DNA of 64,000 nt. Origin: Rossellomorea vietnamensis (GTDB lineage Bacteria; Bacillota; Bacilli; Bacillales; Bacillaceae_B). The notes under the pieces were generated by a model. The model was not told the origin of the DNA. It saw only the letters and a list, made by a program, of their open reading frames with translations, and made no database searches. The position numbers and the translations under genes were made by a program. This document shows, piece after piece, positions 45,887-55,805 of this stretch. Numbering within the stretch: position 1 is the stretch's first letter; every line of letters begins with the position of its first letter. The stretch is from positions 16,421-80,420 of the forward strand of contig NZ_VTEH01000009.1 of NCBI RefSeq assembly GCF_008180615.1, in the 5' to 3' direction.

Positions 45887-47389
45887 TTAATTTAGAAGCT
45901 CATCCAGAATTTGCAGCTTCTTCTCTGTATAGTTTTTAAATCCTTCATTGTAGGCTTTCGGTTCTTTAGGATTGGCGAAATGAGTGATTTTCCCGGTTTC
46001 AGGATCAATGAATTTACTTGCAGCACCGCAACCAATGCCGATGATTGTCTGCATTTCTTCCATGATCATGATGTTGTAGATGCTGTCCTGCCCGGGAAGA
46101 GCATAGCCAACATTTTCAAGATTGCCTAGAATGTTTTTCTGGCGGTACAGATAATAAGGAGCGTAATTATGTGTTTGTGTCCACTCATCAGCGAGTGACA
46201 TCATTCTTTCAATCTCTTCTCTGCCTGCCACTTTGTATTTATCTTTATTCCTTGTCATCTCTGAGGCTCTTTTGAAAGAAAGGGTGTGAACAGTCAATGA
46301 CTCGGGCATCAATTTTTTCGTCTCAGTCAATGAATGGGTGAACTCTTCTACACCTTCACCAGGCAAGCCGATGATCAGGTCCATGTTGATGTTTTTCATT
46401 CCCATTTCTCTTGCCAGATGGAACTTTTCAATCGTTTCTTCTACTGAATGATGTCTTCCGATTGCTTTTAAAGTTTCATTCGTGTAAGACTGAGGATTGA
46501 TGGATATGCGGTCGATGTTCCACTTATTCAGCACCTCTAATTTTTCAGGAGAGATGGTATCCGGGCGTCCCGCTTCAACAGTAACTTCTCTTATATCATC
46601 CACATCCGGGAACGAGCGGTACATTTCTTCATACAGCAGATCCATCTGCTCAGCGGTAATGGAGGTCGGTGTTCCGCCGCCGTAATAGACCGTCGTGATC
46701 TTTACATCATTTTCCTTCAGCCAGCGGCCGGTTTCCTGAATTTCATAATGCAGCCCGGAAAGGAATGAGTCCACTCTTCCCTGTTTCCCCAGAATTGCAT
46801 AGGCCGGGAACGTACAATAAGCACATTTTGTCGGGCAAAAAGGAATTCCAATATAGATACTGACTTCTTTTTGAAGAGAATAGAGGTCAGGTACTACTGA
46901 CAATTGCCTGTCGACGATTCTCTCCATCAATTCGATTTTTTCATCCGTGATCAGATAATCCTCTTTCAGTTTGCGGCGGATATCTTCCCGCGGCATGCCC
47001 TCTCTGATACTTTTATGAAACAGCTTGGTCGGACGGATGCCCGTGAGGATCCCCCAAGGCTGAATGATTCCCGTATATTCTTGCAAAACGTTCAAATAGA
47101 CATGTGAAAGACCATTTTTAAAACTGCGGAATTTCTCTTTATCTGTTTGTTCTAAAGGAGCTTCTTTTTCGTATTGAGAAGTATGGTGTTGATCTTCGGA
47201 TTCCAAAACAGCCGCTGCTGTTATGATATCTTTGATTTTTTCTAATTTAAATTCTATATGAAGGTCGCCTTTTTCCTTATGAAAAGGGTTGACCGCCGGT
47301 TCTTCAAAAAACAGATTGGCGATAAGCTGCAATGGACGATTGAAACGTTCATCATTCAAACCGCTGAATGTAATTTTCAATGTAATCAC
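45887..47389 (-). CDS. hemZ: oxygen-independent coproporphyrinogen oxidase-like HemZ (radical SAM)
   Basis: 500 aa, HemZ length. The N-terminal 160 residues are specific to HemZ. The radical-SAM 4Fe-4S motif is CPTKCAYCTF (about 180-189), followed by YYGGGTPTSITAEQM, TVEAGRPDTI and MDLIIGLPGEG as in HemN/HemW proteins. HemZ supports anaerobic haem synthesis in B. subtilis, though the family may include haem chaperones. It would give an oxygen-independent route parallel to the hem operon at 5.7-9.3 kb. Confidence 0.9.
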   Translation of the reverse strand: MITLKITFSGLNDERFNRPLQLIANLFFEEPAVNPFHKEKGDLHIEFKLEKIKDIITAAAVLESEDQHHTSQYEKEAPLEQTDKEKFRSFKNGLSHVYLNVLQEYTGIIQPWGILTGIRPTKLFHKSIREGMPREDIRRKLKEDYLITDEKIELMERIVDRQLSVVPDLYSLQKEVSIYIGIPFCPTKCAYCTFPAYAILGKQGRVDSFLSGLHYEIQETGRWLKENDVKITTVYYGGGTPTSITAEQMDLLYEEMYRSFPDVDDIREVTVEAGRPDTISPEKLEVLNKWNIDRISINPQSYTNETLKAIGRHHSVEETIEKFHLAREMGMKNINMDLIIGLPGEGVEEFTHSLTETKKLMPESLTVHTLSFKRASEMTRNKDKYKVAGREEIERMMSLADEWTQTHNYAPYYLYRQKNILGNLENVGYALPGQDSIYNIMIMEEMQTIIGIGCGAASKFIDPETGKITHFANPKEPKAYNEGFKNYTEKKLQILDELLN

Positions 47390-47584
47390 CTTTCAAGAAA
47401 TCGATTTTCAACTTGTTCTAGTGTACAGAAGGACGGGGGAATGGTCAATACACAAAGGGAGGAGTGTCTTTTAGATGAGTAGGGATTTACCGCGGTTATC
47501 AATGGGATTTCACGAGACTTTCTTGAGGGGGCTTTTGCTGTCATGTGTTCCTGTGGCGGAGGTTCTCCCTTTGATGTGCTGCTT

Positions 47585-48440
47585 TTGCCTGCGAGGGACA
47601 TCATCTCTGCATTTTCTCTTTTTGATGTACCTCGCTCCGCCGGCGGGGTACATCATCTCTGCATTTTCTCTTTTTGATGTACCTCGTTCCGCCAGCGAGG
47701 TACATCATCTCGGGATTTTCTCTTTTTAATGTACCTCGTTCCGCCAGCGAGGTACATCATCTCGGGATTTTCTCCTTTTGATGTACCTCGCTCCGCCTGC
47801 GAGGGACATCATCTTTGAATTTTCTCTTTTTAATGTACCTCGCTCCGCCAGCGAGGTACATCATCTCGGGATTTTCTCTTTTTGATGTACCTCGCTCCGC
47901 CTGCGGGGTACATCATCTCTTCAATTTCTCTTTTTGATGTACCTCGCTCCGCCTGCGGGGTACATCATCTCTGGATTTTCTCTTTTTGATGTACCTCGCT
48001 CCGCCTGCGAGGTACATCATCTCTGGATTTTCTCCTTTTGATGTACCTCGCTCCGCCTGCGAGGTACATCATCTCTGGATTTTCTCCTTTTGATGTATCT
48101 CGCTCCGCCTGCGAGGTACATCATCTCTGGATTTTCTCCTTTTGATGTATCTCGCTTCGCCTGCGAGGTACATCATCTCGGGATTTTCTCCTTTTGATGT
48201 ACCTCGCTCCGCCAGCGAGGTACATCATCTCGGGATTTTCTCCTTTTGATGTACCTCGCTCCGCCTGCGAGGTACATCATCTGGGGATTTTCTCCTTTTG
48301 ATGTATCTCGCTTCGCCTGCGAGGGACATCATCTCTGGATTTTCTCCTTTTGATGTACCTCGCTCCGCCGGCGAGGTACATCATCTCTGGATTTTCTCTT
48401 TTTGATGTACCTCGCTCCGCCTGCGAGGGACATCATCCAA
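47585..48440. repeat. 52-bp tandem repeat array A8: 17 units of a 12-bp-stem hairpin
   Basis: GAGGTACATCAT (or GAGGGACATCAT) starts at 47593 and every 52 bp to 48425: seventeen units, no indel. Consensus: GATGTACCTCGC, loop TCCGCCT or TCCGCCA, GCGAGGTACATC, then a 21-nt linker ATCTCTGGATTTTCTCCTTTT. Arms are perfectly complementary in most units; changes include T for C in the left arm (still U-G) and GGGACATC in the right. Units toward the middle are nearly identical, as expected after recent amplification. Located between hemZ and yhaX. Confidence 0.97.
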
Positions 48441-48556
48441 TACTACCCCTGCTGGGTGCATTGCGTTTGCCACTGAAGTACGTTATATCAAGACTCTCAC
48501 CAAAAATCCTCAGCCATAACAAAAAACTGACCCGCCAAGGCCAGTTCCCTAAATAT

Positions 48557-49423
48557 CTATGACTTTATGACATTCATTTTCTTCAGAAATTCGATAGGCT
48601 GCTGTTTCCGGAAAAGTTCTTTTACAGCGTAGGCTACTCCATTTTGTACATTTGTACGCGTTATCCAGTCTGCTGCACTTTTCACATCCGGGGACGAATT
48701 CCCCATCGCGATTCCAAGTCCGCAGCAGTCCAGGAGGTCCTTGTCGTCCTGGTTTGCCCCCACCATTACGACTTGGTCGCGGCTGATGCCTGCCCTTTCG
48801 CACACGTACAGAAGACCCCGGAGTTTTGAAACTCCCCTCTTGACGATGTCGACCCGGTCATGGTCCGTCACAATGCAATCCACCTCATGGTACATGCCCT
48901 TAATCGCCATAACGGCATCATTCCGCTCGGCTTCTGAATTGAATTTGGCTTCTATTTTCAAAGCAGAGGAAGGATCTTCGAAAAGATACTCACTCAATGA
49001 ATCAGTGTACTGGGTGCTGTAGATGAAACTTGATTCCCGGTTGAAAAGTACTTTTTCACGAAGAGATCCAGATAGTTTCATCCTGTTCATGACGGCCATC
49101 CTGTCCTGGACGACCCTTAACTGACAATCCATCTCCTCAAGGAATTTAACAATCTCATAAGATATATCCTCATGAATCTTATTAACATAAAGCGGTTTAC
49201 CTAGATGAGTCCCAATATAAGCCCCTTGATGGGTAACCAGGGGATTATCGATTTTCAATGCTTTGGCAACCCTTTTAGCGGAAGGAAATGTCCTTCCTGT
49301 AATCAGAGTTACGTAGATACCTTTGCTCTGGACGTATTCTACTGCTTCTTTCGTTTCTTTGCTTATGCGGCCGTTGTGAAGCAGAGTACCGTCAATATTC
49401 ATTGCCAACATACGATAAATCAT
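48557..49423 (-). CDS. yhaX: HAD-family protein YhaX with altered nucleophile
   Basis: 288 aa, Cof-type HAD fold (IIB cap). Motif I, normally DxDGT, reads MNIDGTLL, so the nucleophilic Asp is Asn while the acid/base Asp remains. Motif II is LITGRTF; the Lys region is DIVKRGVSK, motif III/IV MVGANQDDKDLLDCCGLGIAMGN, where the usual GDxxND is GANQDD. The protein is thus probably not a standard phosphatase. YhaX of B. subtilis is a spore coat protein of the sigma-E regulon. GAGGAGGCG ribosome site. Confidence 0.88.
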   Translation of the reverse strand: MIYRMLAMNIDGTLLHNGRISKETKEAVEYVQSKGIYVTLITGRTFPSAKRVAKALKIDNPLVTHQGAYIGTHLGKPLYVNKIHEDISYEIVKFLEEMDCQLRVVQDRMAVMNRMKLSGSLREKVLFNRESSFIYSTQYTDSLSEYLFEDPSSALKIEAKFNSEAERNDAVMAIKGMYHEVDCIVTDHDRVDIVKRGVSKLRGLLYVCERAGISRDQVVMVGANQDDKDLLDCCGLGIAMGNSSPDVKSAADWITRTNVQNGVAYAVKELFRKQQPIEFLKKMNVIKS

Positions 49424-49873
49424 GGATGCGCCTCCTCAATTGTTGTCTATTATCACCCGCAGGGATTTATGAAAAAATGGGAATGGAATGGTAACCATGT
49501 CCACTCTAGTCCTTTGTATACTTTTATGAGTTGGACATAGAAAATATGACAAGTTTAATGGGAGGCCCTGGCTTCAACTTCTTCCATACATGTACGGAGA
49601 GCTGATATCGTTCTCACTATCTGCAGTATACCTGCTGGCGGCGTTATTTCTACGACTCCAATTCACACCCTGTTCAAGTACCAAAACCACAATTTCACGA
49701 AATAGAAAAATTCCTCAAAACTTCTACACCTGGAACCTGTTCGGCTCAATAAAAACAACCAGTTTGAATTGGTGGTTTGCTCTGCTGCTGGAAGCCTGTC
49801 TTACCGGGCTTGGCCTAAAAGGCAAACTGAAGGATTTACTTATGCAATCTATTCTCTTTAAATCTTTCTTGAG

Positions 49874-50070
49874 AAATAAGGGAAGAATTTCCGCTTATTT
49901 AAGTAAAAGCTCGAAAAACAGCTAAAATAAGCGGAGAAATTTCCCTTATTCTCTTAAAAAGATCGAAACTGATTCATTTTGCTGTGCTTAAGCGGAAAAA
50001 TTCCGCTTATTTACCCCATATTGAATTCTATTCCACAGCTTAACCGGAAAATTTCCGGTTATTTTAGATG
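49874..50070. repeat. array A9 of AATAAGSGGA/TTCCSCTTATT hairpins
   Basis: Four units: the CCGCTTATTT, CCCTTATT, CCGCTTAT and CCGGTTATTT landmarks begin at 49891, 49943, 50003 and 50055, with steps 52, 60 and 52. Each unit is a hairpin such as AATAAGGGA-N-TTCCGCTTATT or TAACCGGAAAATTTCCGGTTA. It resembles A4. The stretch 49424-49873 has an open frame of 111 codons but no ribosome site; I see no gene there. Confidence 0.7.
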
Positions 50071-50232
50071 TAATTATTCAGTTCCTTTACAAGGCATTTA
50101 TCCTGCTAAATGAAAGGAAGTAATAGGGAAACCTGCTTTATCACTTCAGGAAGTGATAATTTTTCATACCACGCTATAAGCTCTCTGGTCCCCTCGGCAT
50201 AGCCAGCGGTTTTCAGGACCATCAAATAAAAA

Positions 50233-50263
50233 AACGCTCCGGGCTGAATAGCCGCGGAGCGTT
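50233..50263 (-). terminator. yheA terminator
   Basis: AACGCTCC-GG with GCGGAGCGTT; on the minus strand followed by a seven-T run. Confidence 0.9.
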
Positions 50264-50274
50264 CTCGTCAAGCA

Positions 50275-50628
50275 TTACTGTTCCATGGAACCGTATAGGT
50301 CTTCCAATGGTTTCATGATGACTTTATTCAGTTCATTGATCAGCATGCTCATTCTTTGTTCAGCTTCCATTAGTTTGGAAATCTTTTCGTCCTGCTGAAC
50401 AAGTGCCGCTGTTTTTTGTGCATGTTCTACTTCTTCTTGGGAAAGTTCTTGACCGCTCATTTGTTTTTGCTGAAGATTCATTTGGATGTTACGGAAGTTT
50501 TCGAACATTTTTTGAGCCTGCTCATCGTTGTTCACTTCGTCATACATCTTCTTCAGGTTATTGTACTCGTCACTTTTTCGTAGTGCGCTTTCAAGTTCGT
50601 TTGCGTAATCATATAAATTTACTGCCAA
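50275..50628 (-). CDS. yheA: YheA, YlbF/YmcA family protein
   Basis: 117 aa from TTG 50628 (MAVNLYDYANELESALR), 7 nt after TAGGAGGTA; the ATG at 50634 touches the ribosome site. All-helical, with the family stretch YDEVNNDEQAQKMFENFRNIQ and LMEAEQRMSMLINELNKVIMKP. Related to the Y-complex proteins YlbF and YmcA. Function of YheA itself unclear. It follows yheB by 92 nt. Confidence 0.9.
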   Translation of the reverse strand: MAVNLYDYANELESALRKSDEYNNLKKMYDEVNNDEQAQKMFENFRNIQMNLQQKQMSGQELSQEEVEHAQKTAALVQQDEKISKLMEAEQRMSMLINELNKVIMKPLEDLYGSMEQ

Positions 50629-50720
50629 AATCATTACCTCCTAAAAATCTCTTTCCAATCCTCTACCACTATAACAAAAGAAAAAGAGGAATGCGAGGAT
50701 GCCGGGTTTCTGTACTATAT

Positions 50721-51857
50721 CTATGCAAGGAATATGACAATTACACCTTGAATCAAGCCTATGATACCGCCTAATAATGCACCCAGATACGTAATCATTT
50801 TCAGTTCCTTGGAAGTGATGCCAAGGACCATTTCCTCCAGCCTTTGAACCGAGAAGGTCTCGACCTGCTCTCTCACTACTTCCTGTAGATGCAGTTTTTC
50901 CATGATCATTTCGATTTTTTCCGATACAGCCATCACACTCATTTCAAAAACATGAGGAACAATGACCTGCGTGATTCGTTTCTTGAAAGGTGATAGAACA
51001 TCCTTCAAGCTCGTCGTCATCATCTTGTCCACAGACACTGCTTCAAGGATTGATTTTTTCAGGGATGGAAGAACATCTTCATCGCTGACATTTTTCAGGA
51101 CGTCTTCCCATTGAGATTCCCTTAGCTTCTCCCATTCTGTTCTCAGGAGATTTCGCAGAATTTCTTTTGTGCCATCGTGTTTGATGAATTTTATGATTTC
51201 CGGCTGGATTTTTTCCGAAACGGATGAATTCCCAAGAAACATGCCAAGCATATTACCAAGCATCCCTCTTCCTTCAAGGAAATCATCGATCATGATTTTG
51301 ACTTTCCTTTTGCCTTCCGGGCTTGAAAAATAGGCTTCACCTTTAGCGGCTATAAAATCGGCTGCCACCGGAATGTAAGCATCAATCTTTTCCTGCCAAT
51401 GGAGAGGCAAAGTGGATTCGATTGTTTGGGACCGGTATTTTTCTTTAAAGCCATAGTATTTTTCATCAATCCATTTTTCGATACCATTTTCGATTGTTTC
51501 CGTATTCATCGGAATCTGCAGCTTTGCCAGCCAAGCTTCAATACTTTCATTAGAATCTACTAAGGGCTCTACACTTTCCCCGATCCAGGCAACGGCATCT
51601 GATTTGAACTGGCTGTTGTTCAGCTTTTTCTGGATGCTCTCGGGAGTAATCAAGTGGTGAACCACCATGTCCCCCAGCTGAGCGGCCATTTCGCTTCTTC
51701 TCTTTGGAATCAACCCTGGTGTAAAAGGAACTTTCCACTTCCCTATATAAACAGGTTTATATGGCCTGAACAACATTTTGATTGCAAGGGAATTCGTCAT
51801 CCCGCCGATTGCCGCTCCAATCACGACCATTAAGACAAATGTTATAAAAATATTCAT
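50721..51857 (-). CDS. yheB: DUF445 membrane protein YheB
   Basis: 378 aa. N-terminal helix IFITFVLMVVIGAAIGGMTNSLAIKMLFRP with the DUF445 signature NxLAIKMLF, long amphipathic helices, C-terminal helix GALLGGIIGLIQGVIVIFLA. Inner-membrane protein of unknown function with a predicted spore expression in Bacillus. AAGGAAGGATG ribosome site. Divergent from the ATP-grasp cluster. Confidence 0.9.
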   Translation of the reverse strand: MNIFITFVLMVVIGAAIGGMTNSLAIKMLFRPYKPVYIGKWKVPFTPGLIPKRRSEMAAQLGDMVVHHLITPESIQKKLNNSQFKSDAVAWIGESVEPLVDSNESIEAWLAKLQIPMNTETIENGIEKWIDEKYYGFKEKYRSQTIESTLPLHWQEKIDAYIPVAADFIAAKGEAYFSSPEGKRKVKIMIDDFLEGRGMLGNMLGMFLGNSSVSEKIQPEIIKFIKHDGTKEILRNLLRTEWEKLRESQWEDVLKNVSDEDVLPSLKKSILEAVSVDKMMTTSLKDVLSPFKKRITQVIVPHVFEMSVMAVSEKIEMIMEKLHLQEVVREQVETFSVQRLEEMVLGITSKELKMITYLGALLGGIIGLIQGVIVIFLA

Positions 51858-52016
51858 GATTTCATCCTTCCTTAAGGGCTGTGAAGCAATGGTTTATCAG
51901 GTATTTTCCAACGCACCTGAACATTTTCATCCATCCTACATAATATGCTATATCAGCATCCGCCCATTATCATATTATAAATTTTGTCCACGGACAGCGC
52001 AAACGGGGAGATTTTT

Positions 52017-53393
52017 ATGTTCATTACATGCAGCACTTCTAACTCCATAACAGGGCAGCCTGTCTTGTTTGTTTCTGAGAATACTGCTCAGGACTGGAGG
52101 TGGGCAGCACACCAAGAGATATTTGTTGTGATGGGCCTTTCCCGCTATAAGGCCAAGGTTGTACCGGAAGTGCCCGAACATGGGAGAAATGAGCTTCTTT
52201 TTCCAGAGAATCATTCCTTGCAGCTGCGGGGGTTGCAACGCTTGACAGCTCACTTCTCTCCAAAAGAAAAAACTCTTTTCTTAGGACCGGTCATCGCTGT
52301 TTTAACCGATACAGATTCTCCCGGCCGGCCATCTATAGGACAATTGGGGCCGTATTATGAAGAATTGTATCAATATACTATTCGGCACGGAGGCCTTTTC
52401 TTTCTGACCGGCGCTTCACTCATTGACCAGCAGAGAGGTTTTTACTGGAATGAAGAAAAAGGAGAGTGGCTCGAAGGAAGCATCCCCTTGCCGGATATTC
52501 TGTACAACAGGATCCATTCACGAAAATCCGACCGCAGTGAATCCGTAAGACAATTAATCACCCTTCTTGAGGCACAGGACATATTTGTGTTCAATACATC
52601 CTACTTAACCAAGGATTCCGTAAATGAGCTTCTTTCAGGAGAAGACTATATTCTCGAGTATTTACCCCACACAGAAACATTCACCCTTTCCAGCCTCCGC
52701 CGGCTGCTGGGAAAACATAATGACCTTTTCATCAAACATATTGCAGGAAGCCAGGGAAAAAAACTCCTTCGCCTTGCTTACTTAGAGAATGACTATCGTT
52801 TAATTCAGAATATAGGCGGCGAAACCCTGCAGAAATCATTCTCTTCTTTTAAAGAAACCGCGGAAGAGCTGTCAAAACTTAAGGTTTCTTCGCATTTTAT
52901 CATTCAGGAAACGATTGAACTCCTGACATCTGAAGATAGAGCACTGGACTTCCGGTTCCTCTGCCACCTGGTAGATAACCGTAAGTGGAAGCTGGTTTCC
53001 TCGGTAGCCCGTATATCAGGGCAAGGCCAGTTTGTATCAAATATAGCTCAAGGCGGGGACTTGGCTAAACCTCTGAAAGTACTGAGCACAATCTTCAGCA
53101 GGAGCGAAGCAGTAAGGATTTACAGGCTCATGGAAGAGCTGTCCCTCGCTGTCTGCATCAGGCTTGCTGAAAACAGTACCCTGACACTTGGTGAACTGGG
53201 AGTAGATCTTGGGGTGGATAAATCCGGGAAGCCATGGGTGATCGAAGTCAATTCCAAGCCCTCCAAACAGACCTATGTTGAGACCGGGGCAATCCGTCCG
53301 TCTGTCAAAACTCTTTATCACTTATCAAAAAGCATTTGGGAAGAAAGGAGAGCTTCATATGACCAGACTGGGAATTTTGATGCTGGAGCCTGA
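52017..53393 (+). CDS. YheC/YheD-type ATP-grasp protein 1
   Basis: 458 aa from ATG 52017 (GGGGAGA upstream; frame open to 51984). N-terminal family motif LGPVIAVLTD, then PLPDILYNRIHSRKSD, and the C-terminal ATP-grasp part with LGVDLGVDKSG and EVNSKP (metal-binding E-x-N-x-K-P). The phosphate-binding loop, IKxxxGxxGxG in the relatives, is FIKHIAGSQGKKLLRL here and lacks the last Gly, so this copy may be less active. Endospore coat-associated family. Overlaps the next gene by 35 bp. Confidence 0.87.
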   Translation: MFITCSTSNSITGQPVLFVSENTAQDWRWAAHQEIFVVMGLSRYKAKVVPEVPEHGRNELLFPENHSLQLRGLQRLTAHFSPKEKTLFLGPVIAVLTDTDSPGRPSIGQLGPYYEELYQYTIRHGGLFFLTGASLIDQQRGFYWNEEKGEWLEGSIPLPDILYNRIHSRKSDRSESVRQLITLLEAQDIFVFNTSYLTKDSVNELLSGEDYILEYLPHTETFTLSSLRRLLGKHNDLFIKHIAGSQGKKLLRLAYLENDYRLIQNIGGETLQKSFSSFKETAEELSKLKVSSHFIIQETIELLTSEDRALDFRFLCHLVDNRKWKLVSSVARISGQGQFVSNIAQGGDLAKPLKVLSTIFSRSEAVRIYRLMEELSLAVCIRLAENSTLTLGELGVDLGVDKSGKPWVIEVNSKPSKQTYVETGAIRPSVKTLYHLSKSIWEERRASYDQTGNFDAGA

Positions 53394-54444
53394 TACCACT
53401 CATCCTTTTTATACTGGTATGGCGCAAACCAGTAAAACAATTGGAGTGGAAGTACTGTTATTTTCTCCTCTGCAAATCCACCCGCAAACAGAGTGGATTC
53501 AAGGATACCGCTTTTCAACAGATACAGGAAGCTGGATAAAAGATATTTTTACAATACCCGAATATATTTACGATAGAACCTTTTATGGAGATGATTTCAG
53601 TTCAAAGCAGGCAAAGGCTATAGTTCAATGGCTGAAAAACCGAGATGAATTATGCTTTTTAGGATATGGCCTGCCGAATAAATGGACGATTTACAAGCAT
53701 TTAAAAACACAGGAAAAAGTTTCTCCTTATCTTCCCGAAACGATCTTGATTGATTCCATCCCGGAAACAATAGCCAAGATTAAAAGAGAAAAAAATGTCA
53801 TCATCAAGCCGTTTGATGGTGCAAATGGTATGGGAGTTTTTGAAATACAATCTAAAAATGGAAACTTCCAAGTGCGGACCACGAAAAAACAGGAAATAGC
53901 AGAGAAGGAGATGGATGAGGAGACTCTTTCACGATGGCTTGAAGGCTTGGTTCAGAAAAGGAGCTTCATTCTTCAGGTGCAGCTTGATAACAGAGATGAA
54001 CAGAATCGGCCGTTCGATTTACGGCTGCTGCTTCAGAAAAACGAAAATGACAAATGGAGTGTTTCCTGTAAAGGTTTCCGAGTCGGTATCCCCGGCTCCC
54101 TTCTCACGAATATTAGTTCAGGCGCTTCGGCGATTCCGTATGAAGAGTGGAAGAAAAAATTAAAACACTACAACTGGTTGTATATCGAATCTGAAATAAG
54201 AGATATTGTCCGTTCACTTCCGGAAGTCCTCGAGGAAGAGTTTGCCCCTCTCTTTGAAATCGGACTCGACATCATCATTGGAAGAGACAGTTCGGTATGG
54301 ATTCTGGATATGAATTCTAAACCGGGCCATAAAATGCTGCAGCTTCTCAATCAGGATGAAATTCAACGGCTGCACTCTTTGCCGCTGCGGTACTGCAAAG
54401 CACTTCAAAGAAAAATGCCCGCCACAGGAGGCGATTCTTCTTGA
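53359..54444 (+). CDS. YheC/YheD-type ATP-grasp protein 2 (short form)
   Basis: 361 aa from ATG 53359 with AAAGGAGAG upstream, within the end of the previous gene; the frame is open to 53275. Short YheC-like form that starts directly at MTRLGILMLEPDT. Complete P-loop VIIKPFDGANGMGVF, then FDLRLLLQKNE and DMNSKPGHK at the metal site, where the family Glu is Asp. Coupled to the next gene by a TTGA overlap. Confidence 0.87.
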   Translation: MTRLGILMLEPDTTHPFYTGMAQTSKTIGVEVLLFSPLQIHPQTEWIQGYRFSTDTGSWIKDIFTIPEYIYDRTFYGDDFSSKQAKAIVQWLKNRDELCFLGYGLPNKWTIYKHLKTQEKVSPYLPETILIDSIPETIAKIKREKNVIIKPFDGANGMGVFEIQSKNGNFQVRTTKKQEIAEKEMDEETLSRWLEGLVQKRSFILQVQLDNRDEQNRPFDLRLLLQKNENDKWSVSCKGFRVGIPGSLLTNISSGASAIPYEEWKKKLKHYNWLYIESEIRDIVRSLPEVLEEEFAPLFEIGLDIIIGRDSSVWILDMNSKPGHKMLQLLNQDEIQRLHSLPLRYCKALQRKMPATGGDSS

Positions 54445-55805
54445 TAAAGCCCTTTAAATTAGAAGTATTCAAATCAAAGGAAAAAATACTCTATCTACCA
54501 GTAAGCATAGAAATTGAGAACATCACTGCCATCTCTCTGGGTTCATCCCACACTGAAGCACTCTGCAGAAAACATCCGAACGGACGAAATGTTGCTGCGG
54601 TCAGTTCGAGTCTGGCAGAAGAACTATCCCTCCCCCCTTTTATCACGGACATTTATATGTTTCAGCATGAAAATTCGGTCATTCTTGGTCCCCTGATTGG
54701 GATTTTCACCTCCGGCTTCACTTCTTTCTTGATGAAGCCGATTGGTGAGCGGTCATCTTTTTTTTCCAAACTGCTTTCCTTACAGTCTTCACTCGGCGTT
54801 ATCCCATTCGTTTTTGGTGAAAACCATATTGATTGGGAGAACGGGCTTGTAAAGGGACATTTCTACAGCAGAAACCAATGGGTGACTCATATCGTCCCTC
54901 TGCCCAATGTGATTTATGACCGGCTGCCGAACCGCAGAAGCGAAAAAAAATCCAGTTACCAAGAGATCAAAACCCGGCTTCAGCAGCAATATGGGATCCC
55001 TTGGTATAATCCAGGTTTCTTTAACAAACTGGAAGTGTTTGAAAGGTTGGAAAATGATGATGAAGCTTTGCGGTATCTGCCGGAAACACATGCTTTTCAA
55101 TCGTTTTCACAGATAGAAAGAATGATGTCCAAATACGGACACGTTTTTATCAAGCCCAAAAACGGAAGCCTGGGACTTGGCGTCCATCAATTTACCTTTA
55201 ACCGCCTAACGGAAGACTACACTTGCAGGTTTCGAGATAAGAGCGGCAGGAACCGGCTTGTAAAATCGGCTTCCTTTGAAAAACTGCTCCAGAGAATCAT
55301 ACCGCCCAGAATATTGAGCAGGATGGTCATTCAGCAAGGAATTCATCTCATCAAGTCTGAAGACCGTCCAGTGGATTTTCGTGTCCATACCAATAAAGAT
55401 GAAAATGGGGAATGGCAGGTCAGCGCAATCGCTGCGAAGGTCGCTGGTGAAGGAAGCGTCACGACCCACCTGCACAACGGGGGCTGTGTCAAAAGCCTGC
55501 AGGAACTGTTTCCGGACCGGGACCTTTGCCTCCGTACAGAGGAAAAACTAAAAAGTGCCGCCATCACGTTATCCTCGGCATTGGAACGGAATATGGAAGG
55601 TTTTATTGGGGAAATCGGTTTTGATTTTGGCATCGATGCCCTGGGCAGAGTCTGGCTGTTTGAAGCGAATTCAAAGCCAGGAAGATCTATTTTTTCACAT
55701 CCGGATTTAAAATCGTTTGATCTTTTGACAAGACGACTTTCCTTGTCTTTTGGCTTATATCTTACTCAGAGATCAATCAAACAGCCTCAGGAGACGTTAA
55801 AATGA
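54441..55805 (+). CDS. YheC/YheD-type ATP-grasp protein 3 (YheD-like)
   Basis: 454 aa from a TTG at 54441, with CAGGAGGCG 7 nt upstream; this codon overlaps the preceding TGA. Contains LGPLIGIFTSG, PLPNVIYDRLPNRRSE, P-loop FIKPKNGSLGLGV, VDFRVHTNKDENGEW, THLHNGG and the metal motif FEANSKPGRS. All catalytic positions of the family look intact. Length and order suggest the closest match to YheD. ATGA overlap with the next gene. Confidence 0.88.
   Translation: MIKPFKLEVFKSKEKILYLPVSIEIENITAISLGSSHTEALCRKHPNGRNVAAVSSSLAEELSLPPFITDIYMFQHENSVILGPLIGIFTSGFTSFLMKPIGERSSFFSKLLSLQSSLGVIPFVFGENHIDWENGLVKGHFYSRNQWVTHIVPLPNVIYDRLPNRRSEKKSSYQEIKTRLQQQYGIPWYNPGFFNKLEVFERLENDDEALRYLPETHAFQSFSQIERMMSKYGHVFIKPKNGSLGLGVHQFTFNRLTEDYTCRFRDKSGRNRLVKSASFEKLLQRIIPPRILSRMVIQQGIHLIKSEDRPVDFRVHTNKDENGEWQVSAIAAKVAGEGSVTTHLHNGGCVKSLQELFPDRDLCLRTEEKLKSAAITLSSALERNMEGFIGEIGFDFGIDALGRVWLFEANSKPGRSIFSHPDLKSFDLLTRRLSLSFGLYLTQRSIKQPQETLK

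Noticed and set aside
47585..48440. CRISPR array
   Set aside because: The spacer-like linkers are themselves repeated and nearly identical, the unit is 52 bp with a palindrome of 31 nt, and no cas gene is present.
49590..49925. 111-codon plus-strand frame
   Set aside because: No ribosome site, no clear domain, runs into the A9 hairpins.
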